Positions 27,312 to 35,057 of a DNA stretch of 64,000 bases are shown in pieces. Position 1 is the stretch's first letter; every line of letters starts with the position of its first letter. Position numbers and translations under genes: made by a program. The notes beneath the pieces are model-generated. The model saw only the letters and a list, made by a program, of their open reading frames with translations, did not search any database and was not told the DNA's origin. Origin of the DNA: Chryseobacterium indologenes (GTDB taxonomy: Bacteria > Bacteroidota > Bacteroidia > Flavobacteriales > Weeksellaceae); the NCBI GenBank assembly GCA_001013295.1, contig LAZY01000038.1, forward strand, positions 1 through 64,000, in the 5' to 3' direction.

Positions 27312-28496
27312 ATGTTAATCAAAAGACGAGAATTCCTCAAAATAAGTTCATTGGCCACTGCTTCTCTGCTGATGCCCAATTTCTTGAAATCAATGACATT
27401 GGATGATGCTCTGACACCCAATCAAAACATTCTGGTGGTCCTTCAGTTTACGGGTGGTAATGATGGTCTGAATACGATTATTCCCGCCAGAAATGATATT
27501 TACTTCAGGGAAAGGAAAACGCTCGCTATTCAGGACTCAATGGCTTTAACTGATGAAGCAGGCATCAATCCGTCTCTTTCTTACTTTAAAGAGCTTTTTG
27601 ATAATGGCGAACTTTCGGTCATGAATAATGTCGGCTATCCCAATCCTGACAAGTCTCATTTCCGTAGTATGGATATATGGCAGTCTGCCAGCAGAAGCGA
27701 TGAATTCCTGGATACGGGATGGCTTGGACGATTTCTGGATGAGGAATGCTACCGCTGTGAACACCCTACCCAGGCACTGGAAGTAGATGATATGCTCAGT
27801 CTTGCCCTGAAAGGGGAAAATAATAAAGCATTTGCCTTTAAAGACCCTAAAAGACTGTATCAGACCAGCCAGGAAAAGTATTTCAAATCACTATATGACC
27901 ATCATCACGATGATGAAACGGTTTCCTATCTTTATCAGACTTTAGGATCTACGATCAATAATGCCGGTTATATTTTTGAAAAAAGCAAAGCCAAAAAAAC
28001 AGAAGAGGTTTACCCTAATTCACAATTGGGAAAAGATTTCAAAACCGTAGCCTCTCTGATCAAATCTGACATCAATACTCAGGTTTACTATCTTTCTATC
28101 GGAAGTTTTGATACTCACGTAAATCAGAATGACAGGCAGAAAAAGCTGTTCAGTGATATAAATGATGCGGTAAAATCCTTTGTGGCCGATATGAAAAGTA
28201 ATAGTCTCTTCAATAATGTACTGCTTATGACCTTTTCTGAATTCGGACGCCGTGTTGCCCAGAATGCCAGCAATGGAACGGATCACGGAACAGCCAACCA
28301 AATGTTTTTCATTGGTGGAAACCTGAAGAAGAAAGGACTGCTGAATACTCTTCCTGATCTGCAAAACCTGAATGAAGGCGACCTCATCTATAAAGAAGAT
28401 TTCAGAAAAGTATATGCGACCATCCTTAAAAACTGGCTGAAAGCGGATTCTTCCAAAGTATTGGGATGGAAAGATGGAATTTATGATTTTATATAA
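27312..28496 (+). CDS. DUF1501-family protein (Tat-like signal)
   Basis: 394 aa. The N-terminal KRREFLKISSLATASLLMP has a twin-arginine-like motif (RRxFLK) followed by a hydrophobic stretch, suggesting Tat export. The body has alkaline-phosphatase-superfamily-like blocks: LVVLQFTGGNDGLNTIIPARND, VGYPNPDKSHFRSMDIWQS, SIGSFDTHVNQ and FSEFGRRVAQNASNGTDHGTANQMF, characteristic of DUF1501 (sulfatase-like fold). It forms a two-gene unit with the DUF1800 gene, with a 161-base gap that carries degenerate direct and inverted CTGCTACC-type repeats. Confidence 0.88.
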   Translation: MLIKRREFLKISSLATASLLMPNFLKSMTLDDALTPNQNILVVLQFTGGNDGLNTIIPARNDIYFRERKTLAIQDSMALTDEAGINPSLSYFKELFDNGELSVMNNVGYPNPDKSHFRSMDIWQSASRSDEFLDTGWLGRFLDEECYRCEHPTQALEVDDMLSLALKGENNKAFAFKDPKRLYQTSQEKYFKSLYDHHHDDETVSYLYQTLGSTINNAGYIFEKSKAKKTEEVYPNSQLGKDFKTVASLIKSDINTQVYYLSIGSFDTHVNQNDRQKKLFSDINDAVKSFVADMKSNSLFNNVLLMTFSEFGRRVAQNASNGTDHGTANQMFFIGGNLKKKGLLNTLPDLQNLNEGDLIYKEDFRKVYATILKNWLKADSSKVLGWKDGIYDFI

Positions 28497-28643
28497 ATAC
28501 CTCAACTTTTATTTTAGACACAAAAGCCTTTTAAAAAACACTTAAGTAATATTAAGTGGCAAAATTTGCATGTGCCACCTAAGCCTTTGAAAATATTAAA
28601 CTTCCTTGAATATTACATGAATATCTCAATGGAAACACCGTAT

Positions 28644-28705
28644 ATTCCACGCCTCCGGAGGAGTGGCAAAAATTAAAAGAATTTTTGACGGGGTGGTCAC
28701 TTTCC
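28644..28705 (+). repeat. Dispersed palindromic repeat, copy 5
   Basis: CGCCTCC-GGAGGAG, then gtggcAAAAATT-aaaa-GAATTTTTgacggggtggt. The rest of the 301-base gap 28497-28797 holds only AT-rich sequence and the terminator at 28733. Confidence 0.85.
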
Positions 28706-28732
28706 CTCACTCTCACCACACCTTATATCACA

Positions 28733-28767
28733 AAAAAAGAGACCATCCCATAAGGACAGTCTCTTTA
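28733..28767 (-). terminator. Terminator of the 45-aa gene
   Basis: On the minus strand AAAGAGACTGTCC-ttat-GGGATGGTCTCTTTTTTT, nearly the same hairpin type as the clpP terminator. Confidence 0.8.
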
Positions 28768-28797
28768 GATAATTTTAAATTTTAACTACTTTTACGT

Positions 28798-28935
28798 TTA
28801 AGCAGTAATCTGCTTAGGTTCTTTCTCGTTCTGATCCTCTTTTTTATCAAGTTTCTCAGATATTTTTTTAACAATATATTCTATTGCTATAGGTGCTATG
28901 ATTGCAATTAATGCTTTGAATATTCTTGATTTCAT
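28798..28935 (-). CDS. Small membrane protein, 45 aa
   Basis: Starting at the ATG of MKSRIFKALIAIIAPIAIEY, the product has one transmembrane helix (about 6-20) followed by a highly charged lysine/glutamate tail. A longer reading from 29037 overlaps the WYL gene and lacks support. It has its own terminator. Function unknown; small single-helix proteins of this type are common in the genus. Confidence 0.6.
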   Translation of the reverse strand: MKSRIFKALIAIIAPIAIEYIVKKISEKLDKKEDQNEKEPKQITA

Positions 28936-29017
28936 AATGTGATATTGTGAGGATATATATGCAATTTCCAAGCCAAGATTTTTTATTGTCCAATACTTTG
29001 TTGAGAATGCAGGCAGG

Positions 29018-30037
29018 TTATCTCTCCTCCGGTACAATCAGATTCTGATAGTTTTTGATGCCTGCGCTGAACTTTTCTTCCATCTTCTCTCTTAATTTTT
29101 TGGGTTTATGAACGATCAGAGAACTCCCAAACCCCAACAATAATCTTTCCAGCTCAAAATTGATCTGTACAGAGATTTTAAACAGAGTCCCATTCTGATC
29201 TTCACGGATGATCTCCTGGCTTTTATGCAGGGGTTTTGTTTTCACGTAAGGTGAATTTGCCGAGTCTACCCAGAAAACTACTGCTTTGGGAACAATACCC
29301 TCAGAGACAGTAACGCCTACAATATCTTTGAAATACTCATCACCATCCAGATCTTTGTCAATATATTGATGGGTTTCATTCACTTCAATATTTTCCATTC
29401 TGTCCAGCGCAAAGTTGTACATTTTCTGTTTATAGAGACAGATCAGAAACCATCGGTTATTGAATTCCTTCAGCAGCTGCGGGTGAACTGTATAGACATT
29501 GGATTCTCTTGCGGTAAAGCTTTTATAAAGAATATTCAAAACTTTTTTACCGGCAATGCTTTCATAGAGAATATCAATGTGCTCCAATCCCTTCAGCTGT
29601 TCGTTTTTATCCAGATGGATAATAGATTTCTGGCTGGTAGCATGAATGGAATCTTCCAGTTTCTGAATCACCCCGTTCATTTCTTTAAACATTGAGAAAT
29701 CTTTGAACTGCTTCAGGATCTGGACCGCATTATTCATTGCTTTCAGGTCGCTGTCATTTACAGAAATATTATGAATACTGTAATCAGGATCACTATAGCG
29801 GTAGTATTTTCTCTCATACACCTCAATGGGAGCCTCATAACCGAACTTTTCACTCCGCATATTCTGCAGGTCAAGCTGTACGGTTCTTTTACTCACATAA
29901 GATTCTTTGCCTTCAAATTCAAATAAAGCTTCGGAACATTCATCAATAAGATCTTCCAGCGTATATTTTCTGTATTTGTTCTTCAGACATTTATCGAGGG
30001 TCTTATAGCGGATCAGGGCATTTTTGTTGGATGACAT
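29018..30037 (-). CDS. WYL-domain transcription regulator
   Basis: 339 aa. The N-terminal helix-turn-helix (residues about 1-70: ALIRYKTLDKCLKNKYRKYTLEDLIDE ... YVSKRTVQLDLQNMR) is followed by a linker and the WYL domain (about 140-310), with the core residues seen in LLKEFNNRWFLICLYK. WYL proteins bind ligands that are often nucleic-acid-derived. The gene lies two genes from rtcB, facing away from it. It is the natural candidate to act at the shared 19-bp operators upstream of the RNA-repair operons, although its own upstream region has no clear copy of that operator. Confidence 0.9.
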   Translation of the reverse strand: MSSNKNALIRYKTLDKCLKNKYRKYTLEDLIDECSEALFEFEGKESYVSKRTVQLDLQNMRSEKFGYEAPIEVYERKYYRYSDPDYSIHNISVNDSDLKAMNNAVQILKQFKDFSMFKEMNGVIQKLEDSIHATSQKSIIHLDKNEQLKGLEHIDILYESIAGKKVLNILYKSFTARESNVYTVHPQLLKEFNNRWFLICLYKQKMYNFALDRMENIEVNETHQYIDKDLDGDEYFKDIVGVTVSEGIVPKAVVFWVDSANSPYVKTKPLHKSQEIIREDQNGTLFKISVQINFELERLLLGFGSSLIVHKPKKLREKMEEKFSAGIKNYQNLIVPEER

Positions 30038-30216
30038 GGTGTTGATTTTTAGTTAGGCAAAATTGCAGAAGGGTAAAAAAGCAAAATCGTCAATGCACAA
30101 AAAGGAATCAATTGCTGTTGTGCAATAGACTCATTTTTTCAGATGATATAATGCTGATTCATTATAAAATCCATCAGCAGACTCACTTTTTTATGATACT
30201 CCTTTTTGCTCAAAAA

Positions 30217-30552
30217 TTATTTCTCTTTCAAAGCATTTCCTTCAAAAGTGATTCCTTCCCAACCAAATTTCATGAAATTTCTGATGTTCTGATGATCATC
30301 TCCTTCCGGATTTTTCAAAACATCTTCTCTGTAAAATTCTCCAAAAAGCGAAAGGGTCTTTTCTTTTGACAAATCCTGAAGGCTCGCATAGCTGAAAACC
30401 TTGCATGAACCGTTATTTTGCCCGGCCTGGTTGGTAGTATCCCCATTTTTAAAGGCTGTAGGCGTAAATTCATAATTTCCGTCGATATAAGCAATAACAT
30501 CCGCAAACTGAATCGTTTCAGGGAAATGTGTCAGTTGTTCTAATAATACCAT
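30217..30552 (-). CDS. HopJ-type protein
   Basis: 111 aa matching the HopJ type III effector-like family in its blocks FADVIAYIDGNYEFTPTAFKNGD, NQAGQNNGSCKVFSYASLQDLSKEKTLSLFGEFYR and DDHQNIRNFMKFGWEGI. In non-pathogens such as this the name is only historical; no secretion system is implied. It has no signal peptide. It is divergent from rtcB across a 160-base intergenic region that carries the rtcB operator. Confidence 0.85.
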   Translation of the reverse strand: MVLLEQLTHFPETIQFADVIAYIDGNYEFTPTAFKNGDTTNQAGQNNGSCKVFSYASLQDLSKEKTLSLFGEFYREDVLKNPEGDDHQNIRNFMKFGWEGITFEGNALKEK

Positions 30553-30656
30553 AAGTATAGGTTTTAAATGATTCAGGCATCCACAAATTCACCTATTGCA
30601 TCTTTGCTTTGCCTTATTTTTAAACTTTTTGTAAAAATAATTAAAATTTCTTTACC

Positions 30657-30675
30657 TACGCAAAACTATTGCGCA
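30657..30675 (+). promoter_or_regulatory. Operator A (RNA-repair regulon), rtcB
   Basis: TACGCAAAACTATTGCGCA, an inverted repeat CGCAA-N5-TTGCG. TTTG of the promoter (30689-30692, in cttactttgcatcatcaa) follows the second half-site by exactly 15 bases. Related copies with the same spacing precede the operons at 37119 and 40128 and, with 16 bases, the operon at 60632. Confidence 0.8.
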
Positions 30676-30713
30676 ATAATACTCTTACTTTGCATCATCA
30701 AAATGAAATAAAG

Positions 30714-32096
30714 ATGGAATTTAATGGAAATCATTTAATCGAATTAGGATATAGACCAGCAAAATGGTTTAAAGATGCCATTACCTATATCAACGAGAAT
30801 CATCTGGATGAACATCAGATCGCAGAATATCTGGTACAGTTCAAGCAACCTGACCTTATTCCACTTCATGATAAAGCGAAAGATTTTGTCATCAACATCA
30901 GAGCCGAGCACGAGAGTGAAAATGATAATGTGGAGAAAGTCATCAAAACAATGAAAGTGCTGATGAAAACCCCTACTCTGACCAGAGGAGCCTTGATGCC
31001 GGATGCCTGCCCTACAGGTCCTGAAGGTTATATCCCTGTGGGAGGTGTTGTTGTTGCCCAGAATGCCATTCATCCCGGATTCCATAGTGCAGATATATGT
31101 TGTTCAGTGATGCTGACCGATTTTGGTAAAGCCAATCCTAAAGAGATTCTTGATGCCGCACACGCTGTGACGCATTTCGGATATGGAGGAAGACCAAGAG
31201 GTGAACAGATGCCGATGTCTCAGGAACTGATGGATGCCTTCAGAGAGAATGATTTCTTAAATGATGAGAAATTAATAAGCATTGCCCGTTCTCATATGGG
31301 AACGCAGGGGGATGGAAATCATTTTCTTTTTGTAGGAATTTCCAAAAATACAGGAAACACGATGATGGTGACTCACCACGGATCGAGAGCTCCGGGAGCT
31401 GCTTTATATGATAAAGGAATGAAAGTAGCCAACCGTTTCAGACAGGAAATCTCCCCTGAAACGTTGAAAGAAAACGCCTGGATTCCTTATGATACAGAAG
31501 AAGGGAAATCCTATTGGGAAGCCCTGCAACTGATCAGACAATGGACTAAAGAAAACCATACTTCTATTCATGATGCCGTGCTGAACAAGCTGGAAATGCA
31601 GAAAGAAAATAGATATTGGAATGAACATAATTTTGTCTTTAAAGATGGTGATCTGTTCTATCATGCGAAAGGAGCTACTCCACTGGATGATAAGTTCATG
31701 CCTGATATTACAGGACCGAGACTGATCCCACTGAATATGTCTGAACCGGTATTGATCGTTCAGGGAAAAACGAATGAAAGAAACCTTGGTTTCGCCCCTC
31801 ACGGAGCGGGAAGAAACTTTAGCAGAAGCCAGCATAAAAAGTCTATGGCTCATAAAACAACTGAAGAGATCTTCAATGAGGAAACAGCAGGATTGGATAT
31901 TCGTTTCTACTCCAATGAAATTGATATATCTGAGCTTCCGAGTGCTTATAAAAGCGCAAAAAATGTGAGAGCGCAGATTGAAGAATACGGATTGTGTGAG
32001 GTATTGGATGAAGTAATGCCATATGGATGTATCATGGCCGGTGATGTTCAGAAGAACGCACCATGGAAGAAAAAGAAGAAATTCAGAAAGGCATGA
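30714..32096 (+). CDS. rtcB: RtcB-family RNA ligase
   Basis: Joins RNA ends bearing 2',3'-cyclic phosphate or 3'-phosphate to 5'-OH, using GTP and Mn2+, to repair cleaved tRNA. Catalytic blocks are visible: GGVVVAQNAIHPGFHSADICCSVM (metal-binding Asp and Cys), GTQGDGNHF, HHGSRAPGA and PHGAGRNFSRSQ with the His that is guanylylated. The sequence belongs to a divergent branch rather than E. coli-type RtcB. The start is the ATG at 30714, which directly follows the promoter; the upstream in-frame extension covers the promoter itself. No archease or RtcA is present. It is followed by a tRNA-like RNA. Confidence 0.92.
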   Translation: MEFNGNHLIELGYRPAKWFKDAITYINENHLDEHQIAEYLVQFKQPDLIPLHDKAKDFVINIRAEHESENDNVEKVIKTMKVLMKTPTLTRGALMPDACPTGPEGYIPVGGVVVAQNAIHPGFHSADICCSVMLTDFGKANPKEILDAAHAVTHFGYGGRPRGEQMPMSQELMDAFRENDFLNDEKLISIARSHMGTQGDGNHFLFVGISKNTGNTMMVTHHGSRAPGAALYDKGMKVANRFRQEISPETLKENAWIPYDTEEGKSYWEALQLIRQWTKENHTSIHDAVLNKLEMQKENRYWNEHNFVFKDGDLFYHAKGATPLDDKFMPDITGPRLIPLNMSEPVLIVQGKTNERNLGFAPHGAGRNFSRSQHKKSMAHKTTEEIFNEETAGLDIRFYSNEIDISELPSAYKSAKNVRAQIEEYGLCEVLDEVMPYGCIMAGDVQKNAPWKKKKKFRKA

Positions 32097-32106
32097 TTGA
32101 TAAATA

Positions 32107-32138
32107 AACCTGGCAGGTCTTTGAAAACCTGTTAGGTT
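32107..32138 (+). repeat. AACCTGnCAGG-type inverted repeat after rtcB
   Basis: AACCTggCAGGT-ctttgaaa-ACCTGttAGGTT forms an 11-12-bp hairpin 11 bases after the rtcB stop. It is followed by an A-run, so it is not a standard terminator. It may help define an RNA end or be a dispersed element. Confidence 0.7.
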
Positions 32139-32208
32139 AAAAAAAACTAATAATAAAACCTTACGGATATGAAAGTCTATAAGGATATGAAAACTTTTCA
32201 ATAAGGCA

Positions 32209-32320
32209 GGGGCAGTAGCTCAGATGGTAGAGCAACAAGAATTACTTTTCGCTGCAGGCATATAAAGTTCCTATCAACCACCAGGTTTGTGGGTCACAGG
32301 TTCGAATCCTGTCTGCTCCT
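32209..32320 (+). ncRNA. tRNA-like RNA 1 (Y-RNA-like), after rtcB
   Basis: A 112-nt element with tRNA architecture: acceptor stem GGGGCAG/CTGCTCC, D-arm GCTC-agatggta-GAGC, and a perfect T-arm ACAGG-TTCGAAT-CCTGT. The anticodon region is replaced by 62 nt containing an ACTTT...AAAGT stem (32244-32268), the motif AGTTCCTAT, and a 4-bp arm CCAC-caggttt-GTGG whose 7-nt loop lacks U33, so it cannot be an ordinary decoding tRNA. It lies between rtcB and the 583-aa gene and has a counterpart upstream of Ro60. The 3' CCA is not encoded. Confidence 0.75.
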
Positions 32321-32386
32321 CAATACGATGAAGATGATTCTATTCAAACATGAGTCATTTTCATGGGTAAAAAAATATAAGGCAAA

Positions 32387-32544
32387 GAAAGTTCCTATAT
32401 ATTCCAAGTTTACTTTCCGCCTTTTTACAAATTATAGAGCAAAGGGAGTTCCTATTACACATTAAAGGTTTTTACTCCCCGCTTTTTATAAATTATAGGT
32501 AAAAGGAGTTCCTATACCCTTCACTTTTAATGAATCTTACTCCT
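32387..32544 (+). ncRNA. Array of three covarying hairpins
   Basis: Three consecutive units with period 57 and 60 bases. Each has a 6-bp stem, the constant motif AGTTCCTAT at the end of the 5' arm, and a variable loop. Stems are GAAAGT/ACTTTC (32387-32417), GGGAGT/ACTCCC (32444-32479) and AGGAGT/ACTCCT (32504-32544); base changes in one arm are matched in the other. AGTTCCTAT also occurs inside tRNA-like RNA 1. Between units the sequence cgcctttttanaaattata is repeated. The last stem ends 25 bases before the next gene's likely start, so the array may be a leader of that mRNA or a separate RNA. Confidence 0.75.
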
Positions 32545-32568
32545 CACTTATTTTTTAAACTTAAAACA

Positions 32569-34320
32569 ATGAAAACACTTAAACTATTCAACGCTGTACT
32601 GGCCAGAAAATCGGATGAAGATCCTTTTATTTCCGATAGCGGTTTAGTGATTGAGTCTGATGCACTTTGGGCTAAAAAGCAAATCATAAGCTATTATTCA
32701 GAGGAAAAGCTCAGCGGTAATGCTCTTAACAGAACCTTCCATAAATCCTGGGAGAAAATTAAAAACAGTACCCGGTTCGACCTGTTCTTTGAGCAGATCA
32801 CACATTACATTTCTACCTATGGAAGCCAATTTCAGGATAAAGTTTATATTCCGGACGAGATCCTGAATATCCCTGAAACAAAACTTAGCCTCAACATTAT
32901 CAAGGCTTATTCCAAGGAAGAAATGACAGATAAATGCCTTGAGCTGTTGAGATCCGGTATTGCTTTGAAAGAAGAAACATTGAATGATATATTCGCCATT
33001 CTGAAGGATGAACTGAAGTATACGTTCACAGGAAAGGAAAATATCAGAAACAAGGAAGCCATTGTAAGAGTGGCAGACCTTTATAAGATCTACCCGGAAA
33101 ATCCAGTGGAGTTTTTGAGATATGTTATTTTCAAAACCACCGGAACCAGTACTCTGATCAAAAATCAGGAACTGATAAAGGAAATCAAAGAAAGTAAATT
33201 CAACCCATCAAAGCTGTTTAAAAACTATGGACTGGAAAGGCTTGCTGAGATCTTTAACAGGTTTAAGCCGTTGTTTCTGGCGTATAAAAAAAGATGCCCG
33301 GAAACCATTAATAAGCTTTCCAAATTATCAAAAATACATCATCTGCCATTGGTCTCTAACCCGCTGAATGATGCTACCAACACATTATTGGAAGAAAAAG
33401 ATGTGCACTGGCTGGATCGTGCAACGCCGTTTGCTCTTTTCAAAGCGCTGTCAGCATGTTATTTAAGAATGTATGGTCAGGATACTTTTGTCTATAGAAT
33501 CAGAAACGGAAAATCATGGGTAAAAACAGGAAGAAACAGTGATGTCAACGAAATGAACTTTGATTTTATTCTGTCCTATCTGAAAACCAGATTTGATCTT
33601 TCTGGAAAAAAATTCTACTTCCCGGAAGAGGTAGAGTTCGGACTTCCTACTTCTGAAAAAATGTTTGTTGGAAATATTCCGACAGGAACAAGATTCTCCG
33701 GTGAAAAACTTGCCGTTGGAGTCTATTGGGAAGATGCATGGGGAGCCCAGGACCTGGATTTGTCCGGATTAAATATTACGGGAAAAGCAGGTTGGAATGC
33801 TGCCTACAACCAGGGAGACGGAAACCTGATGTATTCCGGAGATATGACTTCTGCCCCTACAGGAGCTGTAGAATATCTTTATGCCAACAGCGGACTGAAT
33901 ACACCGACTCTGGTCATGAACAATGTTTACTATGGAGAAGCCAACTGCGGTTATAAAATCATTGTCGGAAAAGGAGATCATATTTCGAGAGATTATATGA
34001 TGAACCCTAACCTTCTTTTTGCTGAAGTGAAATGTAGTTCGATCCAAAGACAGACTATTCTTGGAATGCTACTGCCCAAAGGTGAAAAACAGACTTTTGT
34101 ACTTCTGAATTTCGGAGCCGGACATTCCCACGTTTCAGGAAACTCAGAGATTGCTGTACTGGCAACCAATGCGCTTTATCAGCAATGGTACGAACCGATG
34201 TCTTTTAATGTACTTATAAAGGAACTGGGAGCATCAGTCGTAACTGAACAAACTGAAGCCGACTATAATTTTTCGCTGGAAGGTTTGGAAAAAGATAGTT
34301 TTCTCAAAATTTTTAAATAA
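32569..34320 (+). CDS. Two-part protein: helical scaffold plus TerD-like domain
   Basis: 583 aa from the ATG at 32569; an ATG at 32530 would overlap the last hairpin of the upstream array, so I prefer the later one. Residues about 1-290 look all-helical and repetitive (KKQIISYYSEEKLSGNALN; KEETLNDIFAILKDELKYTF; ENPVEFLRYVIFKTTGTSTLIKN), resembling the HEAT-like Rot part of TROVE proteins. The C-terminal 230 residues are beta-rich (LAVGVYWEDAWGAQDLDLSGL; GNLMYSGDMTSAPTGAVEYLY; KIIVGKGDHISRDYMM) and recall TerD-type stress domains. No catalytic motif is seen. Its place after rtcB and the RNA elements suggests an RNA-binding scaffold. Domain assignments are by eye. Confidence 0.6.
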   Translation: MKTLKLFNAVLARKSDEDPFISDSGLVIESDALWAKKQIISYYSEEKLSGNALNRTFHKSWEKIKNSTRFDLFFEQITHYISTYGSQFQDKVYIPDEILNIPETKLSLNIIKAYSKEEMTDKCLELLRSGIALKEETLNDIFAILKDELKYTFTGKENIRNKEAIVRVADLYKIYPENPVEFLRYVIFKTTGTSTLIKNQELIKEIKESKFNPSKLFKNYGLERLAEIFNRFKPLFLAYKKRCPETINKLSKLSKIHHLPLVSNPLNDATNTLLEEKDVHWLDRATPFALFKALSACYLRMYGQDTFVYRIRNGKSWVKTGRNSDVNEMNFDFILSYLKTRFDLSGKKFYFPEEVEFGLPTSEKMFVGNIPTGTRFSGEKLAVGVYWEDAWGAQDLDLSGLNITGKAGWNAAYNQGDGNLMYSGDMTSAPTGAVEYLYANSGLNTPTLVMNNVYYGEANCGYKIIVGKGDHISRDYMMNPNLLFAEVKCSSIQRQTILGMLLPKGEKQTFVLLNFGAGHSHVSGNSEIAVLATNALYQQWYEPMSFNVLIKELGASVVTEQTEADYNFSLEGLEKDSFLKIFK

Positions 34321-34330
34321 TTTTTTCTTG

Positions 34331-34361
34331 CGTCATCTGATGAAATCGGGTGGCGTTTTTT
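34331..34361 (+). terminator. Terminator of the rtcB operon
   Basis: CGTCATC pairs with GGGTGGCG using G-U pairs, followed by seven T, 11 bases after the stop of the 583-aa gene. Confidence 0.65.
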
Positions 34362-34404
34362 TATGGAGTGTAGGTTGAGAAAAGAGGAGAATAAAGGACG
34401 CTGA

Positions 34405-34461
34405 AAACCACCCCGGCAAAAATTCAAAGAATTTTTGCCACCACTCCGGAGGAGGGGAATC
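34405..34461 (-). repeat. Dispersed palindromic repeat, copy 6
   Basis: Reverse orientation: accaccccggcAAAAATTC-aaa-GAATTTTTgccaccaCTCC-GGAGgagggg. Both hairpins are preserved. Confidence 0.85.
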
Positions 34462-34502
34462 TACAGTCCTTCAATTGAAGAATTTATCATCGTATTGAAG
34501 AA

Positions 34503-35057
34503 TTACACATTCATTTTTTTCACAGAAAAATAACTTTCATTCACTTCAAGAATGATTTTCTTACCATAATCAATCTGAATGTTAAACATATTCTCCAACG
34601 GAAACTGAAGTATAGCCTGAAGAATAAGACGTATCACTCCGGCATGGGTAACGATCAGAACTTTATTGGTCTCTTTTTTCTGAACAAGTTCGTTCCAGAA
34701 GCTGAGTACACGGGTTTGCATTTCAAGCAGATTTTCACCACCCGTAGTTTTTACATTGACAAAATCTTTGTACCAGGGAGCAATCTCTTCTTCCGGAATA
34801 GCTGTCCATTTTTTCAGTTCCCAGTTTCCGAAATTCATTTCCCTCAGTCTTTCGTCCGTTTTATAGCCGAAATTAAAATAATCTGCCAAAAGACAACAGC
34901 GCTGTAACGGACTTGAAACCACAAGATCAAAATCATTATCCAGGTTTATGTTCTGAAAATCTTGCAGATAATTTTCCCTGAGAGGTATTTCTGCAAATCC
35001 ATAGCATAGATTTTCAGGATTATCTACTGCAGTATGCCGGATCAGATGAATTTCCAT
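34503..35057 (-). CDS. cobC: Histidine phosphatase, probable alpha-ribazole phosphatase
   Basis: 184-aa phosphoglycerate-mutase-fold phosphatase: the RHT of LIRHTAVDNP carries the phosphohistidine, and the second His lies in IVTHAGVIRL. Removal of phosphate from alpha-ribazole 5'-phosphate or adenosylcobalamin 5'-phosphate is inferred from its place as third gene of cobT-cobS-cobC; its start overlaps the cobS 3' end by 16 bases. On sequence alone a generic phosphatase would be possible. Confidence 0.85.
   Translation of the reverse strand: MEIHLIRHTAVDNPENLCYGFAEIPLRENYLQDFQNINLDNDFDLVVSSPLQRCCLLADYFNFGYKTDERLREMNFGNWELKKWTAIPEEEIAPWYKDFVNVKTTGGENLLEMQTRVLSFWNELVQKKETNKVLIVTHAGVIRLILQAILQFPLENMFNIQIDYGKKIILEVNESYFSVKKMNV

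Noticed and set aside
30217..30552. HopJ as evidence of a type III secretion system
   Set aside because: No secretion genes are present and HopJ-like proteins occur in many free-living bacteria; the name is inherited.
32209..32320. Ordinary tRNA gene
   Set aside because: Acceptor, D and T arms fit a tRNA, but no 7-nt anticodon loop with U33 and a normal 5-bp anticodon stem can be placed; 62 nt lie between the D and T arms.
32387..32544. CRISPR-like repeat array
   Set aside because: Period is about 57-60 bases but the conserved part is a hairpin stem with changing sequence and only a 9-base constant motif; there are no cas genes.
32569..34320. A second TROVE-vWA protein
   Set aside because: The helical part is suggestive, but there is no DxSxS MIDAS motif; the C-terminal half looks TerD-like instead.
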